In this document: positions 11,014 through 21,198 of the stretch, piece by piece | Layout of the letters: each line of letters begins with the position of its first letter | Numbering within the stretch: the stretch's first letter is position 1 | From: Apiospora phragmitis | Lineage: Eukaryota; Ascomycota; Sordariomycetes; Amphisphaeriales; Apiosporaceae | Length of the DNA: 64,000 nucleotides | Assembly: GCA_038363925.1 (NCBI GenBank) | Contig: JAQQWL010000006.1 | Coordinates: 972,501 to 1,036,500, forward strand | Direction: 5' to 3' | Notes under the pieces: model-generated | The model's input: only the letters and a program-made list of their open reading frames with translations | Databases searched by the model: none | What the model was told of the DNA's origin: nothing | Position numbers and translations under genes: made by a program

Positions 11014-12306
11014 TCTGAGAAGAACAAGCTTAGTAGCGGTAATATGGACTAGAAATATTCAGGCAGAGGAATATCTTGAGGAAGTAACTCTGTACTAAGC
11101 TAAAGCACCCCCTTACGGGCCACCCCGTCACGGGCCACCGCGTTTTACTCCACGAACGCGTCTTTTCACCGTGTATCCTAATTAGAAAACTCTTTAATTT
11201 AATTATTACTTTTTATTTTTTAAAGTTATTATTACTTTTATTCTTTTCGCCTATTTTTATTCTTTATAACGATGTCTTCGTTTAATATTTAAAAGCGTGT
11301 ATAGGCTGCCGTGCGCGACGTAAAGCTCGGAGCAGCTATTCGCGAATCCGCCCGTAAATAATTAGCCCCCCGATTATATATCTAACGCCGTTTCGCCGGT
11401 GTACTTATTAAAAATAAGTTTAATAAAAAGTAGTAAATTTTATTACTACTTTTAAAAAATGAATTAATATACTAAGTTATTAATTAAGCTAGGTTAAGTT
11501 TTACGCTAGCGTTAATTAAGTTTAAATTTATAGCCTAGCGAATATTAAACGTTTTCGAGGCTTTTTATACTTTAAGATAATGATAGTATACTCGTTTTTT
11601 AACTAGAAACGAGTTCGTTAAAATTATAAGGTTAAAAATAATTAATTATAGCCGGGTTAATAAAGCTATAATAATAAATATTAACGTTTTTTTTAATAGA
11701 CTTAATACTTTAAAGTTAATTAATATTTCTTATAAACGCTTTTATAATATTAACGAAATAAATATTAATTAAAGTATTAACGATAACTATTAAGTAATTA
11801 TTAAAGCTATTAACTATTTAGCTTTTAAAAAAAACCTCGAAAAAAGGGAATAAATTACTACCCTAAAGTATATAAGCTATAATAGGGTACCCCTTCCCGC
11901 CGTTAATAATTTTTAAGGGGGCCGAAGTTTAAAGCTAGTAGTTTTTAAACTAAGACGGTCATCTTTAAGATAACTAGCGGTTTAAAGCGTCGCTTAAAAA
12001 GTGGACCAGTAATATTATAGCCTTAGATTAAATTTAAAACATTTTTATTACTTATATATAATCTCGCTATAATAATAAATAAATTATCCTAGTTTATAAT
12101 AATTATAAATTATATACGAATAATAACTTTTTATAACTTTATTTTTTAAATAAAATATAACTAATCTTATATAAATTATATTATAATTATATAATATAAG
12201 TTTTAAATATAAAAGTTTTTAGCTTATTAAAAAAAAAAAGTTAAGGATTATTTTAAAAAAGTGCCCGAATATAATCTTTAAATTAAAACTTATAAAAATA
12301 GATATA

Positions 12307-12436
12307 TATTACGATCGGCGGGTTAGTCCCTCGCGGGGTAGCACTTAAGGCGTAGAATTAAATAAAAATAACTCGAAGAATTATTTCTAAAACTTTTATT
12401 TTATAACGTAGTAATTAATTTATACGTATTATAATA
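12307..12436. repeat. Left 130-bp terminal direct repeat of the nested element
   Basis: Same length and order as 12672-12801. The differences are nearly all transitions, with this copy carrying A or T where the other keeps G or C. That is the RIP signature, and it shows this copy is the more heavily mutated of the two. Confidence 0.85.
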
Positions 12437-12671
12437 TAATAACTCTTCGCCTTTATTAAATAAGAGACGTGGGTTCGATTCCTATACTTATTAAATAAGA
12501 GCTCTTTTTAACTACTTAAGCAAGATCGTTAGTAAATAGGCAAGGCCTTATACGGACTAGTTACCCGTATAAAAGCCTTAAAATTTCTCTACACCGAGCT
12601 TAAGTAAATTATATAGTACTAGGGGTTTATCGCCCTAGGTATAAGGGTATGCCTTTAGAGAAAGGGCATAA

Positions 12672-12801
12672 TATTACGATCGGCGGGTTGGTCCCCCGCG
12701 GGGTAGTACTTAAGGCGTAGAATTAGATAGAAATAACCCGAAGAGTTATTTCCGAAGCTTTTGCTTTATGGCGTAGTGGTTAGTCCATACGCACTGTAAT
12801 A
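12672..12801. repeat. Right 130-bp terminal direct repeat of the nested element
   Basis: Less mutated copy. It preserves GGCGTAGTGGTTAGTCCATA near its end, which resembles a tRNA D-arm/A-box region, and ends in CACTGTAATA immediately before the ATATA target duplication. Confidence 0.85.
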
Positions 12802-13540
12802 ATATATTAAAAATATATCGCTAAATTAAAATTAATATATTAACTTTTTTTATAATTAAAAACGTTTAAAATTTATCCGCGGGATTATTTAAAGCCGTTA
12901 TCGTTAAAATATATTATTTTAAAAGATATAAAAGTTACCCGGGTATATTTAAAACTATCGAAAATAATTAAAAAAGAATTAATACTCGATTTCTTCGCCG
13001 AATTAATTCTAATACTTATTAAAACACCTTTTAATAGTTACGAATTACGAAATAATAGTCGAAAATTAATTATTACGAACCCTATTTTTAAAATACCCTT
13101 TTAATAACTCTTTATTAAAAAGGCTAGTAAGGCCTTAAACTAGAGCGTTAATAAAATCGCGTATTTCAAAGCTTAGGTCGATTATTTTTAAACTAAACTT
13201 AATAAAAAAATTATAAAAATATATTAAAAGGTAAGAATCGTACTAGGATAACGATTTATTCGTATAACTAATATACGCCGGGCTAAGCGAAGGCTAAGGG
13301 GTAGGGTCGTATACGAGGACGAAGCTAGCGACGTCGAAGTGTTAAGAGGGCCTCGCAATACTATAAAAGCTATAGAAAATAATAGCACGGAAGCGGAGGA
13401 CTATATTATTATTAAAAATAACGAAAAATAATAAATTTATATTAATTCTAGCCGTAAAAATAGCTTTAATTACAGGGGTAACGGTAGCTCAATAAAGTGG
13501 CCCGTAAAGGGGTGGCCCGTGAGGGGGTGCTTTAGCTTAT

Positions 13541-13732
13541 ACCTTCACTCCTGACATCTAACTTGTAGCCCGTCGACCAGCTTCCTTTGTCATGTGGATT
13601 AATTGATACAACCTCGGAGGCAGGAGGCAAAGCTTTAGTATATGTCAGTAAATCTGTTTTATCGCGATATTCAAGCCTGGTTTTGACTATAGACTTACCA
13701 TTAAGTACAGCCGGATCCAAATCTGCGGTCAT
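13541..13732 (-). pseudogene. Fructosamine/ketosamine-3-kinase, 5' exons cut off by the transposon
   Basis: Start codon at 13730-13732 gives MTADLDPAVLN, then an intron (GTAAGTCTATAG donor side, TTACTGAC branch, CTAAAG acceptor). The second exon encodes ALPPASEVVSINPHDKG and STGYKLDVRSEG, the N-terminal sheet of the kinase fold. The reading stops at the TA where the Fot1-like element begins. The remaining gene resumes at about 11013, on the other side of the element. The insertion appears to lie just after an exon end, in or beside an intron that has a good CTACTAAG branch site near 11030. Confidence 0.8.
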
Positions 13733-14834
13733 TATGCGGGATCTGGTTACTCTTGTATAGAAACAAATTCGTTTGTGGTATGTGTTCCCAGATTGGAGGA
13801 TGACGGGCAGTGGAGACCCGATGCTCGGCTTCCCCTCACGCCAGGGGTAGGAATTGGCAGGGTATCATCTGTGGCGCAGCTTGTCTTAACGTATGGCAGG
13901 AACAGATGCAGCTCCCATGCCTACGTTCCAGTGGACAGCTGGGACGGCGTCAACTCCCAGCCCCGAGTGGTAACATATGTCAGGAAAGACACTAGGTAGA
14001 CTCAGGACGAGATAAAGACGACTTTGGCAGAGCGGAGACCTCCTTTGGCTTGAGTCGACTACTTCACACTTACTAACGTATGCAAAACCCCACAAGACCT
14101 ATTAAGCCAGGCTACACGACTACTCCTAAAGCTACGACCGCCCCCCAAACTGTGTTGTTGCAGGATATTTCGATGGTGGTATAGCGCCTGGGACCCAGAG
14201 GTACGACAGACCCGGAACACGGGTCTCGAGATCCATGATTGGGCCCTTACCAATGGGCTCAACTGTATTTGCGAGATATGGATTCCTCAGCTTGAGATCC
14301 AGCTTCAGCAGCGCCGCGGTGCACATCTTTACTTGCTAGGGGCGGGTACAGTGACCCTGCTCTAGTCTGAAAGCCTTCCTTGGCTAACATGTCCCACTTT
14401 GGTACTAGTGGTAAGTTGTCCGGTGCCATTAATAACAAGAGCAAAGTAAGCCTCTGCCGATCAAAAGATAGACTGACACGGGAGTCTGATAGAGTCTCGA
14501 ATCCTTTTAGCCCCATTGGCTTGACATGCCGTGCCAAGGTGGAAATGGGTGCCAGCCAGCCACTTGCCCAAGTCCTGCAACAGCCTGTACTCCGTTATCA
14601 TCACATTGGTCTAGGGATCGGCTTCCCGTCGGGTGCCGCAGTGACGAAAAAGCTTCGCTAGGTAGTTTAGGCTGGAAGAAGAGAAAAACCAAGGGAAAAT
14701 AGAAAATCAGTATCTTCTTCAGTATAAAAAGGCAACATAGTCGTCCAGGATTCTCGAGACGTCCACCACCGGCAACCAACTTTTTCTCTCATAAATCGCA
14801 ACATCATCCATCCTAATCCTGCCCTTCGAACAAA
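13733..14834. other. Intergenic, promoter of the HsbA-like gene at its right end
   Basis: No supported gene between the kinase 5' end and the HsbA-like gene. A TATA-like AGTATAAAAAGGC lies near 14722, about 110 bp before the next start, followed by a pyrimidine-rich leader. Confidence 0.45.
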
Positions 14835-15550
14835 ATGAAGACGCCCCAGCACGTCGTCTCCGACATCAATACGCTGACGCAGAAGTCGAAAGATCTCCAG
14901 GCCCCGGCGCAGTCCCTCAACATCATCAATGGCCCGCTGATCGTCAGGGGGCAGGGACCCTACTCGGTGATAACTGCCCTATCCCTGACCCCACAATATC
15001 ACCCGCGCCTTTGAGGGGGGAAACGTCCGGCTAATGCTTTACAACCGGTAGCAAATCATCACGGGCTTGTCCGACATCGTCACGACATTGACAGCGGCGC
15101 TGCCTCAGATGGAGGGTATGCCGAATGTGGCCGAGGGCAAAGACGCCAACGGCATCGCCGATGCGTTTCGCGAGTTCGTGCGCGTGCAGCAGGCGCTGCT
15201 CAACATCGTCATTGGCAAGGCCGGCCTCTTTCCGCCGCCCCCTTTATCGGGGAGCCCGTGGCCGCCGTGCTGCGCGAAGTCGAGAATGTCGAAGACGTGA
15301 GTTCTTTACCCCAGCTCCCGCTCCCACTCCCACGGTCCGCGAATAATAGGTGGTCTGCCGGACCCAGATGCCATTTCGGATGTAAGAACCTTTCCGGCGC
15401 TAACTGTCATTGTTCGTACCGCAGACTATGGTCTTCAACATCATCGACAACGTCCAATCACGCGCCTCAGACCTCCAAGGCCAGGCCCAAAGCTTGAGCG
15501 GGACTCTTGATACTTGCATCCAAATGTACCAGGGTCTCTCGCCACAGTAA
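14835..15550 (+). pseudogene. HsbA-like cell-surface protein, frameshifted and without signal peptide
   Basis: Exons 14835-14966, 15052-15296 and 15425-15550 encode a hydrophobic-surface-binding protein A-type domain (helical fungal cell-wall or secreted protein): VVSDINTLTQKSKDL, ITGLSDIVTTLTAALPQMEG, REFVRVQQALLNIVIGKAGL, then in another frame FIGEPVAAVLREVENVED, and finally NIIDNVQSRASDLQGQAQSL. The frame changes in the C-rich run near 15236-15246, equal to one missing base; adding one base restores the phases of both introns. The protein begins MKTPQHVVSDIN with no hydrophobic leader, although the family is normally secreted, so the 5' end is either lost or on an unseen exon. Possible decayed gene, possible assembly error. 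Confidence 0.72.
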
Positions 15551-15957
15551 GCGCCGTAGCGGCGCGTTCCACGCCGCTTTAGGCGTGTAGGGCATACACG
15601 CCCTGCCTCGGGGCCCTTGCTCTCGGCTATGGTGTTTGATGGACCCAATGGCAAGCATTACGGCCCTGACCGTCAAATGTTGAACGGTTGGATGGAAATA
15701 TAACCAGAACGAGGATTTCCCCTGACTATAACTCTGGGTATTTTCCACGGTAGATCACCAAATCTATGTCGAATATCCGTTTAAGTGAGATAGGTTTAGG
15801 GTAGAATCATGTGCGGCCGTATGGCAAATGATTTGTCCAAAAACCGTTTTTCATCGCCAAATATGTGTACTCCGCCTTTAGACTGGCATGCCTTAAACTC
15901 GAATGTGAAGATACCAACGTACCTAGCTAAGGGGTTAACTGCAGGTCCAGCGATCAG

Positions 15958-16260
15958 ACATTGGTCAAGATTCTCAGCAAGGACTTTGACGACCCAACTA
16001 AGAACTCAATAGCCACAACGTGGCTCATTTCGTTCTAGCACATCTTGCAGCAAGACCCTTGCTTCCTCACGGAAAAGATGAGACCAAAGGGGGCGAGGCG
16101 ATTGGGACACTTGCAGCATACGCTTTCATCCTACAGCGGAATGTCCCCGACGGCGCGTCAGAGAGGTTCGATGTCCATCGCCTGGTTTGTCTCGTGGTGT
16201 GCTGTCCGAAACACCAGCAGATTCTCAGTCATCTCACTGTGATTCGGCTTATCACATCAA
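15958..16260 (+). pseudogene. Relic of an NB-ARC/TPR-type NLR (STAND) protein
   Basis: One frame from 15958 reads TLVKILSKDFDDPTKNSIAT then TWLISF, a stop (TAG), and HILQQDP, which follows the WLISFEQI..-DP pattern found after the nucleotide-binding domain of fungal NLR proteins. About 60 bp later a different frame reads GTLAAYAFILQRN and RFDVHRLVCLVV, the matching segment before the TPR repeats. There is thus a nonsense codon plus a frame change in a 300-bp fragment, with no ATPase domain or repeats around it. This is a fragment of a once larger incompatibility or immunity-type gene, recognised by motif order alone. Confidence 0.62.
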
Positions 16261-16594
16261 CAGATTACGCCAAGGAATATATGGCCTGTTCACTTCGAAT
16301 ATAACCCCTTTTCAGTATACACGCCTTTCCTATATGAGAAGACCCAGACTTCGTTACAGTCAGCACGGGACCACCAAACCACAGTACGTCCTACTCCGGG
16401 CCACATGTCAGCGCAAGATACCAACCGTTGTTGAGCATGCGTTCTTGACAAAGCAGTGAGTATATAATTGCACACCCTCACCATGGCCACTCCGTTCTTA
16501 CTTACGCAGACTCTCGTCACGACAAGCCTGGGACGTCGACTAAAGCCCAAATCCACAACAGCCCAGACTCAGCCACCCTGGTGTCGTAGCAAGT

Positions 16595-17172
16595 ATGAAA
16601 GTCGTATCGGTCACCTTCGCTCTTATTGGGGTTTCGAGGGCAGTTAGTTGGGGTTCCACCTGCTATGATGAGAAGTTGGAAGCAGCCACCGGTCTTCTCA
16701 CCGCCAACTGTGACACGGGCGACGGCAAGGGCACCCTGCAGCCAGCGTCAATCAACTTGAACGATTGCTATGGCTGGGACGGCCAACGGCTCACCGTAAG
16801 GATATTTCTATCCTTCCCCCCTTTCCATTCCTGTTTATACTGTTCTTCCAGGAGAGGAGGCATTCGTGTCGACAAAAAGGCTGACTTGTAAATGCAACAA
16901 TCACAGGATATTCCCAATGGAAATTACGGCGCATCCTGCACTGGCTGCAGCTTATCTCGTCCCATCAACCGCCTTCCGATATACACGAAGTTCGTCTGGA
17001 TGAATTGTACCTGCGGCGATCCTCCTGTGGATGCTGCCCTGAACATGGGTAAGTGGGTTGATTTTGTCTGACGTGATATTCGCATAAACGGTTTTGCTGA
17101 TGAAGAACGCTACCTGTAGATAGAACTTACTTGGACAACGACTTCGGGACCTTTACTTGCGGGTACTGCTAG
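16595..17172 (+). CDS. Small secreted CVNH (cyanovirin-N-like) protein
   Basis: Three exons: 16595-16795, 16907-17048 and 17120-17172, with GTAAGG and GTAAGT donors, giving 131 aa. A hydrophobic signal peptide covers residues 1 to about 17 (MKVVSVTFALIGVSRAV). The mature part matches the CVNH pattern: LLTANCDTGDGKG, then SINLNDCYGWDGQRL, and a second repeat with CTGCSLSRPINRL and FTCGYC at the end. Eight or more cysteines suggest disulfides. CVNH proteins are mannose-type carbohydrate binders; whether this one binds sugar cannot be told. The C-terminus overlaps the end of an opposite-strand acetyltransferase fragment. Confidence 0.72.
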
Positions 17173-17234
17173 GTTCAGACATACAGTCCGCCCCCATCGC
17201 GAGTGAGGCGGTGCTGGCCGAGGTGTTATTTAGG

Positions 17235-17431
17235 TCCCAAGTAGGCATGCTTGGAAAAAGGGGCCCTAGGACGGCAGTTGCGAGCTTACTGCACTGGAGA
17301 AGATACTGTTGATCATTGGGTTCACGAAATTCTATCGTCATGGGACTGAGTCCGGTGTCCGTCATTGTGTTCGACATTGTTGGTTGTTTAAAGGGGGTGC
17401 TGCATCCAAAGCCTGACCCCTTTTCGTCCAT
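17235..17431 (-). pseudogene. N-terminal fragment of a LYC1-like acetyltransferase
   Basis: The open stretch on the minus strand contains LSPMTIEFREPNDQQYLLQC and KLATAVLGPLF, matching the start of the acetyltransferase gene at 31027 (PSPMTVVFSEATDEQHRLQC, KLAVAAFGAPL). Resemblance stops after about 50 codons; no acetyl-CoA site follows. The upstream DNA is also shared: the sequence before both copies contains GGATGCAGCACCCC. This looks like a partial, inverted duplication of the acetyltransferase locus, 13.6 kb away. Confidence 0.65.
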
Positions 17432-17765
17432 TCTGGTATTACTAGGTCGTTATATTTGGTTCTCGCGATGCCCAAGTGAACCAGGATTTATGTAACCCCC
17501 GAACAATAAACAAACTATATGCTGTCATCCTGTGTGCTCGCTGTCGTCAATATAACCGACCCAGGACCGGAGCTGGATGACATTTCTTGGTAATTAGGTT
17601 CTCCCTCCTCCTTCCCTTCGGATAGCATCTGTTCCTCTATCGTGCAGACAACCTCTCGCGTGACTGTGATACCGCCCCCTCTTGTCTCCTTTCCATTACT
17701 GCACACCTCCACCTTTTCTGTTCTTTTACGCTTGTACCGGATACTCTGTGACGCTGTTGCTCTTT

Positions 17766-19269
17766 TCAACGGTGGGCGGGGGTCGCCTCGATCCGGATCT
17801 GGGAGCCGAGCTGTGGGTGGCCACTACTGCCCGGTAATACGTAGGGGGTGTGGGTATTGAGGAGTTCGATCCACGCCATCCGCTCCCGAAACGCATCCGA
17901 CGGAGATGACACCGTGTCCCGGGGTTGGCTCTCGGCGCGTCCGGGCAGCCGGAAGTGCGCCAGGCATGACGGCCACTTCAGGGCGAAAGTTGTTGTTGTT
18001 GCTGTTGTTGGCGATCGGGGCGCCGCCTTCGACGAGTGCAAGATGTCCCGGACGGACAGGCCGCACGAGAACAGCAGGATGACGCACACGTCAATCTCGG
18101 ACCAGATGTAGGGCATGGCGTAGTCGTCTGTTGGAGTTAGAGAATGTATGTTTTTGGATGGGGGAATAATAATTCGACAAAAAAAAACATCCCCCTTCCA
18201 CCTTTGACGTTCCGCGTACAGGTAGTGTCTGTTCCGATCTTTGCCACAGAGGCTTGGCGGAGGAGCGAGATGGTGCATGTTCTTATGTCTGTCAGCACAT
18301 TTTCTTGTCTTCATGATGGGATCGAAAGGTCGGGAGCCCACAAGATGCCGACGATCGCAATTCCCACCAGCGTAGCCAGGTCGTACGGCGGCAGACCTTT
18401 GTACCACAGGAAAGGCAGTGGTTGGAAGAAGAGAAGGATGTTGGTAGCCATATAGCAGGCGAACTGGGACAGTTTGAGAATGTGTCGCTATTGCATGATA
18501 ATCATGATACCAATCGGGTGCTGCGCCGGGTTTCACGTACTGTAGTCCACCAGAATGGTTTGAGGTTGACACAAGCTCCCGGGCCAGTGGAACTCCAAGC
18601 TCCTATTGTTGGGAGGCACTGGGAGGTCACGACGGCGGTCTCTTCAATCGCCTCGCACACCAGGAAAAGAAGGAGACACTGGTTCAAAGTATGCAGCAGG
18701 CAGCTCCGGCCCCGGAAGACGGTCAAGTAGAGTGCTGCGAGCGAGGCCTCGGCGGTGATGATGGCGAACGTATATGTCACCGAGCTGATCGTGATTAACT
18801 ATTGCGATAAGGGTGGGATCAACATAACATCCCGAGCATCTCTGACGGAAGAGAGAGTAGTGGTTAGACGAACCTTCAGGTAGACATCAATGTGCGTAAC
18901 GTCGAAGGTATCCCAATGCTTCCCAAGGCCGTACCGTGTCTCTGGTATACGCATTACGATCAGCACACACCGCAGAGGGGTTCATCGGGTCACTGACCAA
19001 CAATGACGATGGTGCCCAAGGCGATATGGGCCAGCTGTTGGTAAATGGTGTAAGGACATATTCTTGATTGTTTCTTGTCACAGCATCGGGACGAGGGTTC
19101 CGAAGGAGGTCGGCCTACTTACCCAGCTCAGCAGCACCAGGCCATCCTCCCACGCGAGCTTTCTGTCGACGGTGATCCTGGTGCCCAGCCTCAAGGCCAG
19201 CCCGACTGTCACTGCTCCCATGGACGCGTTTGACACGCCCACCACAATCGAACTGAGGTCCGGCTGCAT
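17766..19269 (-). CDS. Rhodopsin-like integral membrane protein (fungal 7-TM family)
   Basis: Six minus-strand exons can be followed: 19269-19123 (MQPDLSSIVVGVSNASMG, KLAWEDGLVLLSW), 19034-18998, an exon reading ETRYGLGKHWDTFDVTHIDV, a long exon near 18800-18550 with ITAEASLAALYLTVFRGRSC, then QFACYMATNILLFFQPLPFL, and the last exon PYIWSEIDVCVILLF. The motifs and hydrophobic segments match the large fungal family of seven-helix proteins related to the Pth11/rhodopsin group, of unknown ligand. One in-frame TGA follows LWAPDLSIPS near 18317; homology continues in the same frame after it (TCTISLLRQASVAKIGTD). It could be a point mutation or an intron I failed to resolve, so the gene may be inactive. 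Confidence 0.7.
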
Positions 19270-20495
19270 AGGGGTTTGAGGATTATCACCAAGACTGGTA
19301 ATACACAGGCAAGCGACATTGTAGATGTCACGTCTACGGGTTAAGAAGAAACGTGGGGAGATATTTGATACGGAGCAGTCAAGATGCGGTACCACAACAG
19401 TCCCAACTTATTCGTCCAAAGATGACCCAGACCTCATTACTAGACCCTAACACTCTCTCCATGTTCTGAGCTATCTCCGGGGCCTCCTCGGAGGCTCCTC
19501 CCCTCGTGGCCTTTAGCAAATACACTAGCCATTGAGCTGGAAAGGATTCATATAATCATTCACCCATAGACATGAGCTTCCGTGCTCTTAAGCATGCTGC
19601 GTATGCTAACTTATGTCTACTCGACATCATCTGGTGCATTTTTCTTACAGTAGGTAACTTGGCAAACCCCATCCGATCGTGTCGAGGGATGACCCGTGCC
19701 ATCTGCAGCTAGTGCGAGTCGTCGAATCAAGGCTGCAAAGTATGTCGATTCATCCGCGTCTGTGCTCTCGGTGCAGCATCACACCCAGACACCAGATAAT
19801 AGAAATGTCCACCATTGGAACCTTTGCCGGTCCATCTAACATATCGCTATCGTGGATGGTCCAGTCAGTCCAACTCGCGGTCTAATCCGGTTGGGCAGTA
19901 AAAGGAGGTGACTATTACCCAGCAACATCGAGTTCATAATTGCATACAACTTAATCTACGATATGGTCTCGCGCACGTAGAAGTTTCTTATTGCTGACTT
20001 CCAGTCTGCCGTGGTTAACAAGCCCGTACAGCATGCGTCAACCAATTACCCCCTACAAGCTTGTACATGGTAATTGCCGTTGCTCTCTAGGCAGTCAGGG
20101 GCTAGGCCCAACTCCGACTGCTTTTGTAATAGAGATCTGCCGCCTTGAACTTGACGAATACGCCCGCCCAGGAAGCCATTAACTCCGCACAATCATTTTT
20201 CGGGGCCCGTTGTGCTTCAGTATGCGTTAAGGCAATTACAGGTTTCAGGGTGGCTAGAGGCGTTGGCAATGTCTCACATTTGGGGATTTGGGTAGTGGCT
20301 TGCGGTGGACGATGTGAATACGGCGTACATGCAGGCAGCTCAGGCACTAGTGCTGACTCCCGTGGCTGGCGCGGGGATCATGAAGTTCCTTGTCCAACTT
20401 CGCTGTCAGGATCTCTCGGTCACCATCAAACACGTATTTATTGCCTTGCCGCACTTTCTCCCATAAAGCCAACATCCTACCTATTCTCCTCAGCC
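19270..20495. other. Intergenic, no gene recognised
   Basis: About 1.2 kb with only short overlapping ORFs lacking domains. An ORF starting at 20145 runs into the EthD gene but its first 117 codons are not conserved-looking and are probably leader sequence. A CT-rich leader lies before the EthD start. Confidence 0.45.
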
Positions 20496-20924
20496 ATGCG
20501 ACTGCTCCGCGCCGGCACCAGCCTAACGAGCGTCGGCTACCAGCTCCTCATGATCGGCCGGCGGCGGCAGGACCTCACGCCGGCGCAGTTCCGCGACCAC
20601 TACGAGAACGTGCACATCCCGCTGATGCGGAACCTGACGGGCGACACGTTCCCGCTGTCGCACGAGCGCCACTACATCCGGCGCGACGGCGGCGACGGCG
20701 ACGGCAGCAGCACCTTCCCGGCGGCGGTCCTGGTCGGCACGTCCCAGACGGCGGTCGACTACGACGCCGTGGCCATCCTGACGTACCGGGACAAGGCGCA
20801 CTTCGACGCCAACTGGGCCTTCTTCGAGGACCCCGAGACGAGCAAGATCATCGCGGCCGACGAAGCCAAGTTTTCGGGAGTGGACCAGAGGCGTCTTTCT
20901 GCAGTGAATGGTGGTGGTGGGTAG
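20496..20924 (+). CDS. EthD-domain protein
   Basis: Single exon, 142 aa, from the ATG at 20496. It has the dimeric alpha/beta-barrel EthD pattern: QLLMIGRRRQDLTPAQFRDH then YENVHIPLMRNL at the start, DYDAVAILTYRDKAHFDANW in the middle, and SKIIAADEAKFSG near the end. Family members act beside polyketide or aromatic-degrading enzymes as small cyclases, decarboxylases or accessory proteins, usually without cofactor. Codon third positions are very GC-rich (many GCC/GGC), unlike the transposon blocks. It is followed 275 bp later by an acyl-CoA ligase, then an SDR and a GST on the same strand, which suggests a shared pathway. Confidence 0.8.
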   Translation: MRLLRAGTSLTSVGYQLLMIGRRRQDLTPAQFRDHYENVHIPLMRNLTGDTFPLSHERHYIRRDGGDGDGSSTFPAAVLVGTSQTAVDYDAVAILTYRDKAHFDANWAFFEDPETSKIIAADEAKFSGVDQRRLSAVNGGGG

Positions 20925-21198
20925 AGAGGCACGTTACGTCGTCTGGATTGGAGATAATTGATTTAGCCGCAGTGAAGTGCTTTCGGATGGGAATTGGGAG
21001 GGATTGGGGAAGTCGATTGACAGGGACCCCCGAGGTACCTCGGCCTGTGAATCCCTTTCCCCTCACTGCCATACGTCGTACGTAACTCACTTGGCAATAC
21101 AAACTACCGCATTCATAAGAAGACGATGAATCTAGGCGAGTCCTACTTGAAACATGCTTTTGATGTGGAAAATTCCCCGTTGAGCTGAGTTACGCACC

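Larger units (their letters stand above)
12307..12801. mobile_element. Nested miniature LTR-type (TRIM-like) element
   Basis: A 495-bp insertion inside Fot1-like element 1. It has two 130-bp direct repeats, TATTACGATCGG...GTAATA, whose ends form a short inverted repeat, around a 235-bp non-coding core. The flanks carry the same five bases ATATA (12302-12306 and 12802-12806). The sister element has the uninterrupted site near 27786-27815, so presence/absence and the target duplication are both directly visible. The core ends with a purine-rich AGAGAAAGGG just before the right repeat, like a polypurine tract. No primer-binding site is obvious. The core also contains GGTTCGATTCC (12472-12482), a perfect tRNA B box, so a tRNA-derived origin of part of it is possible. 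Confidence 0.82.
11098..13537 (-). mobile_element. RIP-mutated Fot1/pogo-like element 1, internally deleted
   Basis: AT-rich block bounded by terminal inverted repeats AGCTAAAGCACCCCCT and their complement, flanked by TA on both sides (11096-11097, 13538-13539), the Tc1/mariner-type target duplication. It is a diverged inverted copy of the element at 27075-30823: its left end matches the reverse complement of that element's right end and vice versa. It lacks the segment equal to about 28520-30340 there, with a junction near 11588-11594 inside short TACTC homology; the missing part includes the transposase core, so the copy is non-autonomous. Each end carries a second tandem ACGGGCCAC unit that the other copy lacks. 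Stop-rich and TA-rich throughout, consistent with RIP. Confidence 0.9.

Noticed and set aside
11093..11097. TAC as a 3-bp target duplication of element 1
   Set aside because: Element 2 has different outer bases (GG and C), while TA flanks all four ends; TA fits the Fot1 family.
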